This document shows positions 12,020-21,552 of a DNA stretch of 23,970 nt, in pieces. Position 1 is the stretch's first letter. Every line of letters begins with the position of its first letter. This DNA comes from Apostichopus parvimensis (Eukaryota > Echinodermata > Holothuroidea > Aspidochirotida > Stichopodidae). Under the pieces are notes generated by a model. That model worked only from the letters and a program-made list of their open reading frames with translations, had not been told where the DNA came from and did no database searches. The stretch lies in NCBI GenBank assembly GCA_000934455.1, contig KN885201.1:14633-38602 (forward strand), written 5' to 3'. Made by a program: the position numbers and the translations under genes.

Positions 12020-13125
12020 AAAATTACAGGGATGTTATAGTTTGATGAATGAATCACTGATTAAAGATATTCTATATGTTTTCCCCTTTAATTAGGCAAC
12101 TTGAATAATATGGGCACACATAATTAAACTAATTATAATAATTTCATTTGAAATATCAGAATTTAAATTCATGAATATTTATTCGCAATATAATGCCTAT
12201 TTTATCACCACATTTGGAAAGTTAGCACGTGTCATTGATTTTTTAGTAATATACAAAAACATAATCTATATTTGTATCTGGCAATGCCATGTGCTATGAC
12301 TTGATAACCTTAAGGTTCAACCTGCTCAATCATTCCCAAAATCCTATGAGCAAATGTATCTTCTCAAATATTACACTTTTGGTTTATTCAAATATGACAA
12401 TGAGAATGGTAATTTGAATCACATTTTAGATAGATGTTTCTTCTATAACTTTCAAATGAGTGACTTCAACAGACTAAGTATTGTTATAAATATTAATTGA
12501 CAAGATATATTGCCTGAACAACTGTACTACCAGTACAGTATATTACCTACTGTCTGCAGTCATGAGGGTAACTCGGGGACATTAATATCATCTGGACATT
12601 CCCAAGGGAAGTACCTTTTGGACACTTCCTAGACCAATCAATGTTATATTTCACTATGCAAGATCTATACCTTCGATTCACTACTGCATTTGGTCTAGAA
12701 CTATCCGAAAAGTGAACTTGTCACGCGAGTCACGTTTTCTTGTCACGCGAGTCACAATACATCTTCATCGTTATTTTCATGCGTTACAACATTTTTTCAA
12801 AGTTGCATAGCAATTGAGGTAGAGGTGTTTTTCAACTTCGGTATGATTATAAAAAGTTATTGGAAACATTTTAATAAGACATAAGAAATCAAACATTTGT
12901 GTGTGCATTCTGATTTTTGCTAATAGTAACTGTCACGCGAGTCATGTTTAGTTTTTCGCCAATTTCACCCCAAATACTTGAGGTATAAATATTTTTTCTC
13001 TACTGTTGTAAGCATTAAGGCGTACCCTCACTGACTACATGAATGCTTTTCTCCCAGGTAATTTCTTTATTTGTTTAATGATATCAAATAGAGAGGAATT
13101 TTAGTAAAAATGTCACGCGAGTCAC
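11455..13125 (+). repeat. Dispersed array of the 15-bp box TGTCACGCGAGTCAC
   Basis: Copies start at 11455, 11622, 11637 (14 bp, without the leading T), 11797 (one mismatch), 11963, 12719, 12741, 12931 (last base changed) and 13111. A truncated copy follows the 11963 box. All are in the same orientation. The box is a direct repeat of GTCAC separated by GCGA and holds two CpGs in a CpG-poor region. Most spacings are 160-190 bp, with close pairs at 11622/11637 and 12719/12741. Binding sites for a transposase or a host factor are possible but this is inference. Confidence 0.93.
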
Positions 13126-13380
13126 CACGGAATTGACCATATGAAGGGAAAAATAGTTTGTTTAATACTCAGAAGTATAGATCCCAGAAAATATAATGCC
13201 TTGTTAGTGAGAATACAGTACTTTACCAAGTCCACAAAAGTACCGAAAGCTTTCTAAATTCTGGATATTAGCAATGACATCATCAAATCCACTAAATTGT
13301 AACTGCATAGTGGTAGTAATGTATATAATTGATGATTTAGTCATAATTAAGTCATTGACATGGTAGCATACAGTACAGCT

Positions 13381-13429
13381 GGAGGGGAGGTGGATTATGG
13401 TAGGAGAAAAGGGGGAGAGGGGGGGGGGC
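13381..13429 (+). repeat. G-rich tract with quadruplex potential
   Basis: Several G runs occur in close succession, ending with GGGGG and a run of ten G (13411-13428). The run spacing would allow a DNA quadruplex on the plus strand. It lies within the large intron just outside the 2.05-kb element. Confidence 0.6.
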
Positions 13430-14021
13430 ACTTGTGCCTCTCAGACATAGAGCAGTAACTCTGGAGGGGCGATAGAAGGGCAGGAAAATCAGGTCAGAGA
13501 CAGAGCAATGGTTAGAAACAGAATAACTTAAGGAGACTATGAATCATGAACCAATTGAAGCACACCTCCATGTCATGAATAACGTGGATGAATTAACACC
13601 TGCTTTGAATACAGCAAGCCTTGTCAGTTCGATGAGTAATGTATTCTAGGCGGGTACGTTATTTGCCTCACCCAGTGCTATTCCCAAGCCCGTCATTTAC
13701 TGTACATGGTCCACAGCGTCCAGCTGACGGTCTTTCAAATACTGGCAGAGGTACTAACATGATTAATTCTTCAGAGCAGGAGAGGGTGGATACGTATGCC
13801 TTTAGCTGTGCATTATGAACATGTCGAGCTGTCCGATAATTCCAGATCCCCTTGTCCATGCCCACGGTAACTGTTGCAGTAAGTTGTACCACCTATCATT
13901 GCAGTCAGTTGTACCAATAGCTAAGTTCCACAGTATCATCATGTGGATACTTAAGTCAATTGCAGTCGTTTAGTTCTTGTGTCATATTTGACGATCAATA
14001 CTGATGTTTTTCCATCGTCAG

Positions 14022-14160
14022 GGTTACAGGTGGGGAGCTGTTTGACTACCTCGCAGAGAAGGACTGTGTGACAGAAGATGTCGCTGCTCCCTTTACGACG
14101 CAGATCTTAGAAGGACTCAGACATATGCATGAGCAAAGCATCTGTCACTTAGATCTCAAG
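14022..14160 (+). CDS. DAPK-family protein kinase, exon B (hinge to catalytic loop)
   Basis: This exon of 139 nt lies between a TCGTCAG acceptor (AG 14020-14021) and a GTTGGT donor at 14161. Its first base G completes the CT left by exon A to give Leu of the hinge, and 46 whole codons follow. VTGGELFDYLAEKD is the hinge and helix D with the GGELFD signature of DAPK kinases. QILEGLRHMHEQSI is helix E. The exon ends exactly at the catalytic loop HLDLK, with the catalytic aspartate at 14152-14154 and the lysine at 14158-14160. Vertebrate DAPK1-3 have Phe at the second position of this motif; Leu here is as in STK17 and many CAMK kinases. The donor is not a perfect consensus, but the frame beyond it soon meets a stop. 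Confidence 0.94.
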
Positions 14161-14632
14161 GTTGGTATTTATCTTTTCTGACTTTCCTTTTGGAGCGTTA
14201 GATAAATCTGAATTTGAAAAATGCACCATCTATGATATGAATCGTTTGACAGTGCAATAGTTTTGCCTTCACTTGTAAACTGTTCATACTATACATGTCT
14301 TGCATATTAAACAATGTACATTACAGCACTGACATTTATGTATGCAAGGTGGACGATAATAAACACAAGATCAGCAAATATTTTTGTATGAGGCTTTGCC
14401 ATACTTGTTATTGTAATGATAGGAAACTACATTTGTTGCTCAAAAATAGACAAATGAAGTAGTGATTCCGGCCTCAATATAGTACAGTTAATGACTACAG
14501 CACACACTGTACAGTAAGTAGCTACAGTAAACCTTATGCAGTACAGTATGTACTAAACATTGTATATGATGTAATTGTACAATCAAGATGCATTTAGTAC
14601 TGAAGGTACATATTCTGGACTGAAGTGTTTAA

Positions 14633-15003
14633 TTCCAGCTCTTATCTTGCGGTATCACTGTTGATTTCCACCTGTCATCCCTTTGCCCCCCCCCCCCCCC
14701 CCCCCCCCCCACCCGTTGATCATCCCAAAGTTCATTTAAAGTGCATTTTGTAGTCTAGTTATACACTGTACTTCTAACCATTTGTAGCGTACAGTACAAC
14801 AGTATGAAGACCGGTTTCATTCCAGTTCTCCTCTTGCGGTATCACAGTTGATTTCCACCTGTCACACCTTTGCCCTCCTCCTCCCCAACCCCCCCCCCCA
14901 TCTCCGTACATCATCCCAAAGTTCATTTAAGTGCATTTTGTTGTCTAGTTATACAGTGTACTTCTAAACATTTGTAGCGTACAGTACAATAGTATGAAGA
15001 CGG
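14633..15003. repeat. Tandem duplication, units of about 182-184 bp
   Basis: Unit 1 (14633-14814) and unit 2 (14820-15003) share the blocks CTTGCGGTATCAC, TTGATTTCCACCTGTCA, CATCCCAAAGTTCATTTAA and TTGTAGCGTACAGTACAA. Each carries a C-rich tract at the same internal position, which in unit 1 has grown to 25 C (14686-14710). The high identity points to a recent duplication, and the C tract is a plausible source of replication slippage. Confidence 0.93.
14686..14710. repeat. Poly-C tract of 25
   Basis: An uninterrupted C run inside the first unit of the 182-184 bp duplication. It is likely to vary in length and to be error-prone in sequencing. Confidence 0.95.
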
Positions 15004-15259
15004 CTTCTTTAATGTGATACCCTGCAGAGCTGGGTTGGAATTAGAACCTTCCTGGTACATACCCAGGAGACTAATTGGGATGGTTACACAGAAGTTGTAA
15101 AGAGTTAGATCATTATAATTAGTTCCCAATAGCAGCTTCCTATGCGACAAAATTCACAGGTTTATTCCCAAAACAATCACCAGTCATCTATGTTAATTGC
15201 AACTATACAGTGTAGTGTTACAATCTATGTAACTTATAATAACTAAGCAAAACAGCTTT

Positions 15260-15432
15260 CATTTTGGGAGCATTTTTAAGAAAACAACAATCTTGAGTTG
15301 AACTTGATAAATTTATTGATGGTAATATTGGCTACGAAAAACCCATCATTTTGGATAATTTTTAAGAAAACAACAATATTGAGTTGATCTTGATATTTTT
15401 TTTGATGGTAATATTGGCTACAAAAATCCCAT
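15260..15432. repeat. Tandem duplication, units of 86-87 bp
   Basis: Unit 1 (15260-15346) and unit 2 (15347-15432) both begin CATTTTGG. They share TTTTTAAGAAAACAACAAT and GATGGTAATATTGGCTAC, with roughly ten differences. This is intron sequence with no coding potential seen. Confidence 0.92.
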
Positions 15433-16416
15433 GTGTAGTTCATTAATTTGACTGTTAAAGTTTCCTTTCAAGTATAAACAATAATGAAGAGAGACATTTG
15501 AAAGTTTTTCCAGTTTGCCTTTGACCATGATGGAAGGATCATCTTTTACCATTCAATGTGTTACACATTCATCGTAAACTTTGTAATTTTATGAACATTC
15601 TATTTCCCCCGTTTCCGTCAACTTCTTCGATGCGACTAGGGTAGGATTTGTATGAAATTACGACCAACAGATGGGAATCTTTCAAATTAATAGCTGAGTT
15701 TGTCGTTGAGGTTTCGTGAATGACACAGTTACTCTCCTATAGCTGTTATAAGTGCTGTGCATGTACGGTGGTGTCTTAGAGAGATGTGAACCACCTCCAC
15801 CTGGCAATTATCCAGCGTTCTGTTTATGTTTCCATGAATGATTTACAAGCTATGACAAATGAAACATGTGTTACTCTCAAGGATTTACACGGTCCTACAT
15901 CTTGAAAATTAAGAAACCGACATGACTCAATCTATAAACAGAGTTTAGCCCGACCACATTTGAATCGTATGTACAGCGGCCATGTGTTACTGTACATAGC
16001 TAGCACTGACGAAAGGAAGTGGATCTATCGCTAAAAGGTTAAATGTATCTCAGTCGTATGAAACTCGAAACTCTAAATTATCTCAAAGGCTTCCAAGGCA
16101 TCACATGTGATGAATTTAAATATGTGTCATCCATTGTCTGAAGAAAATTGCTTTGAAAGGTATTCAACTTGAGAAAGATGTTAACGACACTGTAGACCAG
16201 TTTTTATCTGTGTGTATATAAGTTGGTGATGGGGACAGTTATATATCGGGGAACCTGGAGGAGCAACCGGTTAAAGTTACCCATACCTGTTACTACAATT
16301 GCTTTCAGTTTAAGATGCTACTTGTTCATAACTTTACAAACTGTTCGTGAGTTTTAAATACCCTGTCAATGATTTTTTCTACTTTTCTCTCCTCCTCCTC
16401 CTCCCTCTCCTAACAG

Positions 16417-16540
16417 CCTGAAAATATAATGCTTCTCAGCAAAGACAGCCACAGCATCAAACTCATTGACTTTGGCATGTCAAGGAGAATAACCGAAGGA
16501 CAGGACGTGCGTGAAATAATGGGAACGGCCGAGTTTGTTG
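16417..16540 (+). CDS. DAPK-family protein kinase, exon C (Mg-binding loop to activation segment)
   Basis: This exon of 124 nt follows TAACAG (AG 16415-16416) and ends before a GTAAAA donor at 16541. It has 41 codons plus one base. It opens with PENIMLL, directly continuing HLDLK of exon B, with the conserved Asn at 16423-16425. IKLIDFGMSRR supplies the DFG motif (Asp at 16468-16470). VREIMGTAEFV is the activation and P+1 loop. DAPK1-3 have Pro where this protein has Ala (GTPEF against GTAEF), and the REIMGT wording is closer to STK17 kinases. The leftover G begins the Ala codon of the APE motif. All residues needed for catalysis that lie in this exon are intact. Confidence 0.95.
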
Positions 16541-17191
16541 GTAAAATAATGCATTCATTCTTTTTTTCCCCCTTGATCAAGAGTTCAAAGATAAAACAAT
16601 AAACAAAGAAAAAAGAAGCTCTTTGACTTAAAATCACATAAGTAAACTAAGAGCCATTAAAACTTATTTTTCTTTAGTAATCGATAGACATCATTAAGTC
16701 TGCTCTGTGTTTATTACCATTGTATCGTCACATCCTACTATAAATAGCTCTTGCAACGGTTTTCATCCCAGTGGAGCGGTTAACGAGCGGGAAGTGGGCA
16801 GTATAACGTGACCGAAGGAAAGTTTCATTACTCCTCTCTTTCCTGTTTTCAATTCTTGATTGTCTCTCTACACCTCGTTGGTATTTATTTCTGTTAGGTT
16901 TTCATCTCCCAGTACCTGCGAAAGTAACCTATAGTACTGTTACTACTGTAGTATACACACTCCCAATGAATCTCTGTTTGGGCGAAGGCAGCTGGTGCAT
17001 TGTGCTTCACCGATGCTATGATGTAATTCTTCTAGTTCGGAATGTGCAATCAGAGTGTTAATTGGCTTTACAGTGTGCCCTAGTCACTATACATGGCAAT
17101 TCAGCAAGTTCGGTCTTTACTTTTTGGTGGCTCTAAATTGGGTTAAGCGTCATCCTATTTGTTATGGTTGTTTGTTTTTCAGAAGAATTTT

Positions 17192-17275
17192 AGTATCTGT
17201 AGTTGTGACCTTATCAAGCCCATAAATATAGCCAGTATCTGTTGTTGTGACCTCATCAAGCCCATAAATGTAGCC
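17192..17275. repeat. Tandem duplication, two units of 42 bp
   Basis: Units at 17192-17233 and 17234-17275 begin AGTATCTGT and end TAGCC, with four differences. Because 42 is a multiple of three, the overlapping open frame keeps its phase and shows a repeated CDLIKPIN peptide. That is a consequence of the duplication rather than evidence of a gene. Confidence 0.93.
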
Positions 17276-17938
17276 ATATTTTGTCCTGAAATATTTACAA
17301 TGGAATCATGCTCCATTTGTTTGAAGGAGAGCTTAATAGACCCCAAACCTTGTAAATTATGCCTTTTTTTCTATAAAGGTGATGCACTTTGTCCTTGTCC
17401 CCATAAATATAATGAAGGATAAATGTTGACTTAGTGTCTACATGTTTTTATAGCCTAAATGAGTCTCATCTTCCAAGTTTTGTACCAGTCAATATCTGAA
17501 TTAATTTGTGGAATTGCAGGAACTACTGTATCCTAAAGTTCCATATTTTTTTATCTGTTGTAAATCTCTTTAACCTTCTTTACAGTCATTTAGAACCAAG
17601 GGTTGTTTTGATAGCAGGCATATGTCAGCTTTATATTCGAATCACTGAACATGCCGAATGTCTTTCTACACAATCTAACATTGTAAACCGTGCCCTATTT
17701 ACAAATTTAAATGACTGCAACTAATTCCTCTGGGGGTGTATTAGAAAGTTCAAATAATAATGTCAGTCAGTCTATTGCAAATTCTTAAAGCTTAGTTCCA
17801 TGTGACCATTGTGTAAATCTGTACATAGCCTATTTGAGGGTTAATTCCTTCTCTGTTGATTACATGTGAACATCAACTCAAACTTCAAGGTGCAGTAATT
17901 TTATCAAGTCACACACAAAGAGATTTATTATGATTTAT

Positions 17939-17950
17939 GGGGGGGGGGGG
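17939..17950. repeat. Poly-G run of 12
   Basis: A homopolymer G run in intron sequence about 115 bp upstream of exon D. Confidence 0.95.
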
Positions 17951-18064
17951 TCAGTTGGTGGCTGCAACCCCTCTCCTCATCCATCCATGATGATGATATA
18001 TTTATTATCACATTCCTCATTAGACTGTCAGTAAGTAATAGTTTTCTTTTCTATTTTCTTCTAG

Positions 18065-18113
18065 CTCCAGAGGTTATCAACTATGAACCACTTAGCTTAG
18101 CAACAGACATGTG
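18065..18113 (+). CDS. DAPK-family protein kinase, exon D (APE motif to helix F start)
   Basis: This short exon of 49 nt lies between TTCTTCTAG (AG 18063-18064) and a GTAAGC donor at 18114. Its first two bases complete the Ala codon begun in exon C. Fifteen codons follow, PEVINYEPLSLATDM, then TG of a split Trp codon. The PE completes the APE motif that closes the activation segment, and NYEP followed by DMW is the characteristic DAPK/STK17 reading here. LATDMW is closer to the STK17 wording than to the LEADMW of DAPK1-3. Exon boundaries are fixed by phase on both sides. Confidence 0.94.
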
Positions 18114-20061
18114 GTAAGCAAGTAATCACATTTGCATATTTTACATATTGAGTGTTAAATTTGCATATGTACCTCTCATAACAAAGCAATCTATCATTTC
18201 TCAGTTTAACTTTGATCTGACAAGAAAATAGTGTTGCTGTAATATTGAAACTCAATAAACTCAGCCTCCAATAAGCCAAATCAGATAATGAAAATTAAAT
18301 TTGGATCATGTCAAAGGTCATTTTCATTTTCGTGTTTTAATCAGTTCTTCCCCCTCCCCTCTCCTCCACCACAAGTAAGATGCATTGTGAATGTTTGAAG
18401 CTTATTCTGCAAAGATTCATGCGAGTTTCGAAGTACTTCATATGAAATTGTTTTCGAAAAGATTTACGTAGACCTCATTTATCTGTTTTGGGTGAGTTTC
18501 TGGCTTTTTCTCACTTGTAAGTTTACCCTGGGCACTTTTACGTGAGGAAGTCAAATAACGGACAGTTCTAGTCCAATAGTAAGTTACCAGTGAGAACAGT
18601 TTAACTGGTCTGTCAATTTGATTTGCCTTTGTTTTTTCTAACACTTTGGTAGCACTTTGGTTTTATTTTTGGGGACCAAACCTACCACCCTCTTTCCTGT
18701 TGAGTGGGTGATGCAACAATATTCCCAGTTGATCACAATGTCCCTTATTTAGTTTGACTTCCCCCTGATAAGATCACTCAAAGGTCAAAAGTATCACTTT
18801 GTACAACAAAACGACAATGTATTGTCTCTTTGATCAAGATAGGCCAGCTAAGAACATGTGACCAAAGTGCAGGTTTCGAAATTTCCATACGACTAGAAAT
18901 GCAGATCGAACATTTCTAAATGCCATTAAAGTTCCGGGGGTGGGGTGGCATGGGGGGGGGTTGAAAGGGAATGGCGGGTCCACTGCAGTACTCAGATATG
19001 GATTAATTTTAAGAAAGATATCCGTATCGAATACCAGATTAAACATTTACGAAAATGTAAAAATTAGCATACTTACAGTACTCTCCTACTGCTTATGAGT
19101 TACAGAAACAAAGCACCTATATAATGAAGTTGCCCCTGTTTTACACAATCCTGTGTTCTTCATGAAATCTCTTTAAACCTAGGAATTATGTTCTCAGTCA
19201 GTAGTTTTGTGGCATACATGTAGTTAAGTCCAGTTCATTCACAGTAATGCGTAATTCTTCATTTTTCTCTAAAATGCTTGAAAACGGAAAAAAATGACAT
19301 CAGCAAGAAGCAAGGGCATTTGGGAGGATTTGTCATAAATTTACCCCATTTTTTTTCCCCCTTTCCATTTCTTATACTGCAATTCAAAATGTTACATTAT
19401 GAAAAGATTAGTCTTGTTATGGAAATCAGCAGAGATTGAGAAAGACTGTTTGATACTTAGGAATCTTTGAAGCAACTTGTGGAATTAGCCCATTGTCTTG
19501 TTGCTGATAGACTAATTGTCTGTTGTAAGGTAAGAATCCCATTAACGAGGTTTACCAGGAACTATTCAGTCTGGCTGCTTCAGTTGAACAAAAGAGTGTA
19601 TTACCCCAGCTTGAAAACTTACTGAAGTTCGGAGGGCCAGGGCCTTGAAACACATGACCTACTCAATCTTATTGGAATTGTTAATAGTTCCTTTGGATTA
19701 AACACAAACTGACCTTAAAGCAGTATTCAGTAGTATTGAAAGAAATTCCAGTCAAAATACGACAGTACGTTATCACTGCAAACTGTTGATTATGGATGAT
19801 TCCAAAAGTTATTTGAGTTTTTTTACAATGTTTCTCATATAAAATGTCTCTGGAATAAACTGAAAGACACCATTGCTGTTTTATACTCTTTGTTATACTC
19901 TTTGTCAAAAAAACCAAAAAAAAATTGTTGGAATTTTAAAATTCAACCCTGAATCCTTCTTGAAAGTGCTTAGATAAAATTATCCATTCCAGTTCTATTA
20001 AAATACCTGAAGATAATTGTTCTGTATTATGATCTGCTTCATTCTTTTTCTCTTTGTTCAG
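18114..20061 (+). other. Intron (1.95 kb)
   Basis: The intron runs from the GTAAGC donor to a CTTTTTCTCTTTGTTCAG acceptor (AG 20060-20061). It contains a G-rich stretch at 18936-18960 with quadruplex potential. No gene or mobile element is recognised in it. Confidence 0.85.
18936..18960 (+). repeat. G-rich tract with quadruplex potential
   Basis: G runs of five, four, two and nine bases with loops of one to three other bases. Intronic; an effect on splicing or replication is possible but unsupported. Confidence 0.6.
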
Positions 20062-20088
20062 GGCAATTGGTGTCATCACATACATCTT
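20062..20088 (+). CDS. DAPK-family protein kinase, exon E (27-nt microexon, helix F)
   Basis: The acceptor TTCAG (AG 20060-20061) and donor GTAAGT at 20089 enclose only 27 nt. The first G completes the Trp codon begun in exon D, then eight codons AIGVITYI follow, ending with TT that should begin a Leu codon in the next exon. WAIGVITYIL corresponds closely to WSIGVITYIL of DAPK1-3, the hydrophobic helix F that organises the C-lobe. Phase, splice sites and family match agree, so this is called with confidence despite its size. The continuation (the LSGxSPF region of the family) was not found in the remaining 3.9 kb. Confidence 0.92.
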
Positions 20089-20668
20089 GTAAGTATATTG
20101 TCTCAATTATTCACTAAATGTCAGGCAAGAGACTTGTAGCAAGTCTTAGTCCATACAGCATGTGTATTTTTTTGTGTGTTGCATTTTTCACTGCAAAGGC
20201 AATAACAGGAGACACAAACCCAGCCATCATCATCATAGTCTATGAGATAACTGTCATGAAAAGCTTCCACAAACAACTAAGAAAAATGTGATTCCATTTG
20301 TGAGATATCACAGATATATTGATCTCTTACAGGCAAGGCCCAAGACTTGATCAAGTCTAAATGTGACATCATCGAGCCACATGTGCTTCAATCCTCTTTT
20401 CGTTTCCTTTGAACATTTATTGCAAAGTATAGATAAATTTTTCTGTAATGTGATGGATTTTGCAAATTCCGAATCATGAATATTGCGCCGTTTAACATGA
20501 CGTAATGATGTCATCGGTTTCATAGTCAACCCTGTTAACATTCTAACCTGAAAATATGAAAAGATTGACAAGGAGAGAGGTAAAGGTTTTCATATGCTAG
20601 TGGCACTGTGACATCACAGGTTTACAAATGACAGGTCCCAGACATTGACGTTTAAAACTAGGGGGTCA

Positions 20669-20710
20669 CCTCCCAATCGAAGTAAGATATTTCTTTATCT
20701 AATTGGGAGG
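20669..20710. repeat. Inverted repeat / hairpin
   Basis: CCTCCCAAT (20669-20677) and ATTGGGAGG (20702-20710) form a 9-bp perfect stem around 24 nt. Within that loop AAGA and TCTT can pair further. This is short for a microRNA precursor. It is most likely a chance or relic inverted repeat. Confidence 0.55.
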
Positions 20711-21524
20711 GTTGTTCTGCAAAGAGATCTCTGTCATAAAAACTAAATATGATGATTGGTTGTGTGTCACCTTTAACCTAACCCTAATTAGACTCATCTC
20801 TAAGTCTTTTGACAGCTAAATAAGTACCAAGGCTTTGGCTGAGTTTTATACAGTGGTTCCCTCTCAGTTGGCTAAATTAATACACCGTGGATCAAAATAT
20901 ACAATTCGGTTTTAATAACTTCCTGGACAGGATGTTATTAATGGTTGTCGCAAATTTTTCTGGATGTCCTTTATGAGGCAGGCTCTAAACTTACTCTGTA
21001 CTTTAACGAAAGGCGACATAACTTTGGTTAAAAATCTGATGTGTTGAAATGTTTACTGGGAAGAATAGAATGATAACCCTTGAAATATCCCTCGGAGGGG
21101 TTTCAATGCATATTGCGTAAATAAATGCCCGCCTACCGATAAAGGTATCCATCTTCCTACGGAATACCTGCCTTCCATTTTTAACTGCAGTAGATATAAA
21201 TACATATCTTAAAAACATTTTTCCACAAGTGTGTGGTTATTTAATCAGCCCCATTTTTGTTTGTTTTATGGAAATAATGCCGCCTATTGTCAATTGACCT
21301 GACACATAGGGTGTCTTCTGGAATGCTCTGATTGTCATGAAAGTATTACACTTCTTTGGAATGCACTTGAGAATGGGTTGGGTGTAATGGATGGGTAGTG
21401 CAGCTCGACTACCCTTTTTAACCCCAGCCATTCAGTCTTTCTGATGAACGTGCGTACAGGTCGTCCCGGTCAATATCGATTGGTCGCGATAATAACCGCA
21501 ACCTTTACAGTGGGATTTGTGTTC

Positions 21525-21552
21525 TGTGTATGTGTGTGTGTGTGTGTGTATG
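21525..21552. repeat. TG microsatellite
   Basis: A TG dinucleotide run with two TA interruptions, in intron sequence. Confidence 0.92.

Larger units (their letters stand above)
11094..13139. mobile_element. 2.05-kb non-coding element with 14-bp inverted ends and internal box array
   Basis: The left end TGGTCAATTCCATG (11094-11107) matches the reverse complement of the right end (13126-13139) at 13 of 14 positions. Both ends are bordered by TA (11092-11093 and 13140-13141); because the flanks read ATAT, a duplication of TA, AT or ATAT is equally possible. There is no open frame of 60 codons or more anywhere inside, so it is non-autonomous. The interior is AT-rich and carries a tandem duplication (11348-12019) and repeated copies of TGTCACGCGAGTCAC up to the right end, where the last copy abuts the inverted repeat. 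I cannot name the superfamily: Tc1/mariner-like (TA) or PIF/ISL2EU-like (AT) are options. Confidence 0.72.
1063..14021 (+). other. Large (12.96 kb) first visible intron, rich in mobile DNA
   Basis: The intron runs from the GTAAGT donor at 1063 to the TCGTCAG acceptor ending at 14021. It holds the SINE at about 1925-2226, the TTAA-flanked element at 2797-3859, the SINE at 8972-9230, the tRNA-like head at 10298-10374 and the 2.05-kb inverted-repeat element at 11094-13139. The remaining parts (1063-1920, 2230-2790, 3865-8970, 9235-10295, 10380-11090, 13142-14021) show no recognisable gene. They contain small features such as a CT-rich tract near 6286-6311, a TATT run near 9575-9594 and a G-rich stretch at 13381-13429. 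The longest open frame, 9544-9972 (142 codons, +), has no recognisable domain and starts over simple sequence, so I do not call it a gene. Confidence 0.85.
14161..16416 (+). other. Intron (2.26 kb) with two local tandem duplications
   Basis: The intron begins GTTGGT and ends in a strong pyrimidine tract (TCTCTCCTCCTCCTCC) with acceptor TAACAG at 16411-16416. It contains the duplications at 14633-15003 and 15260-15432 and a 25-nt C tract. No gene is visible in the remainder (15433-16380). Confidence 0.85.
16541..18064 (+). other. Intron (1.52 kb)
   Basis: The intron runs from the GTAAAA donor to a TTTTCTTCTAG acceptor (AG 18063-18064). It contains the 42-bp tandem duplication at 17192-17275 and a G12 run at 17939-17950. 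An 87-codon plus-strand frame at 17159-17422 is Cys-rich but largely built from the duplicated unit. I treat it as non-coding. Confidence 0.85.

Noticed and set aside
11094..13139. The repeated 15-bp boxes considered as a CRISPR-like array
   Set aside because: Spacing is irregular, flanks are diverged copies of one another and not unique spacers, and the host is clearly an animal.
16410..16637. Minus-strand 75-codon frame
   Set aside because: It is the antisense shadow of kinase exon C.
17159..17422. Cys-rich 87-codon frame with CxxC pairs, considered as a zinc-finger or RING remnant
   Set aside because: The Cys/His spacing fits no RING or other finger I know, half the frame is the 42-bp DNA duplication, and it sits inside an intron between two phase-matched exons.
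20308..20571. Minus-strand 87-codon frame
   Set aside because: No domain recognised, composition of intron, no nearby promoter or partner exon.
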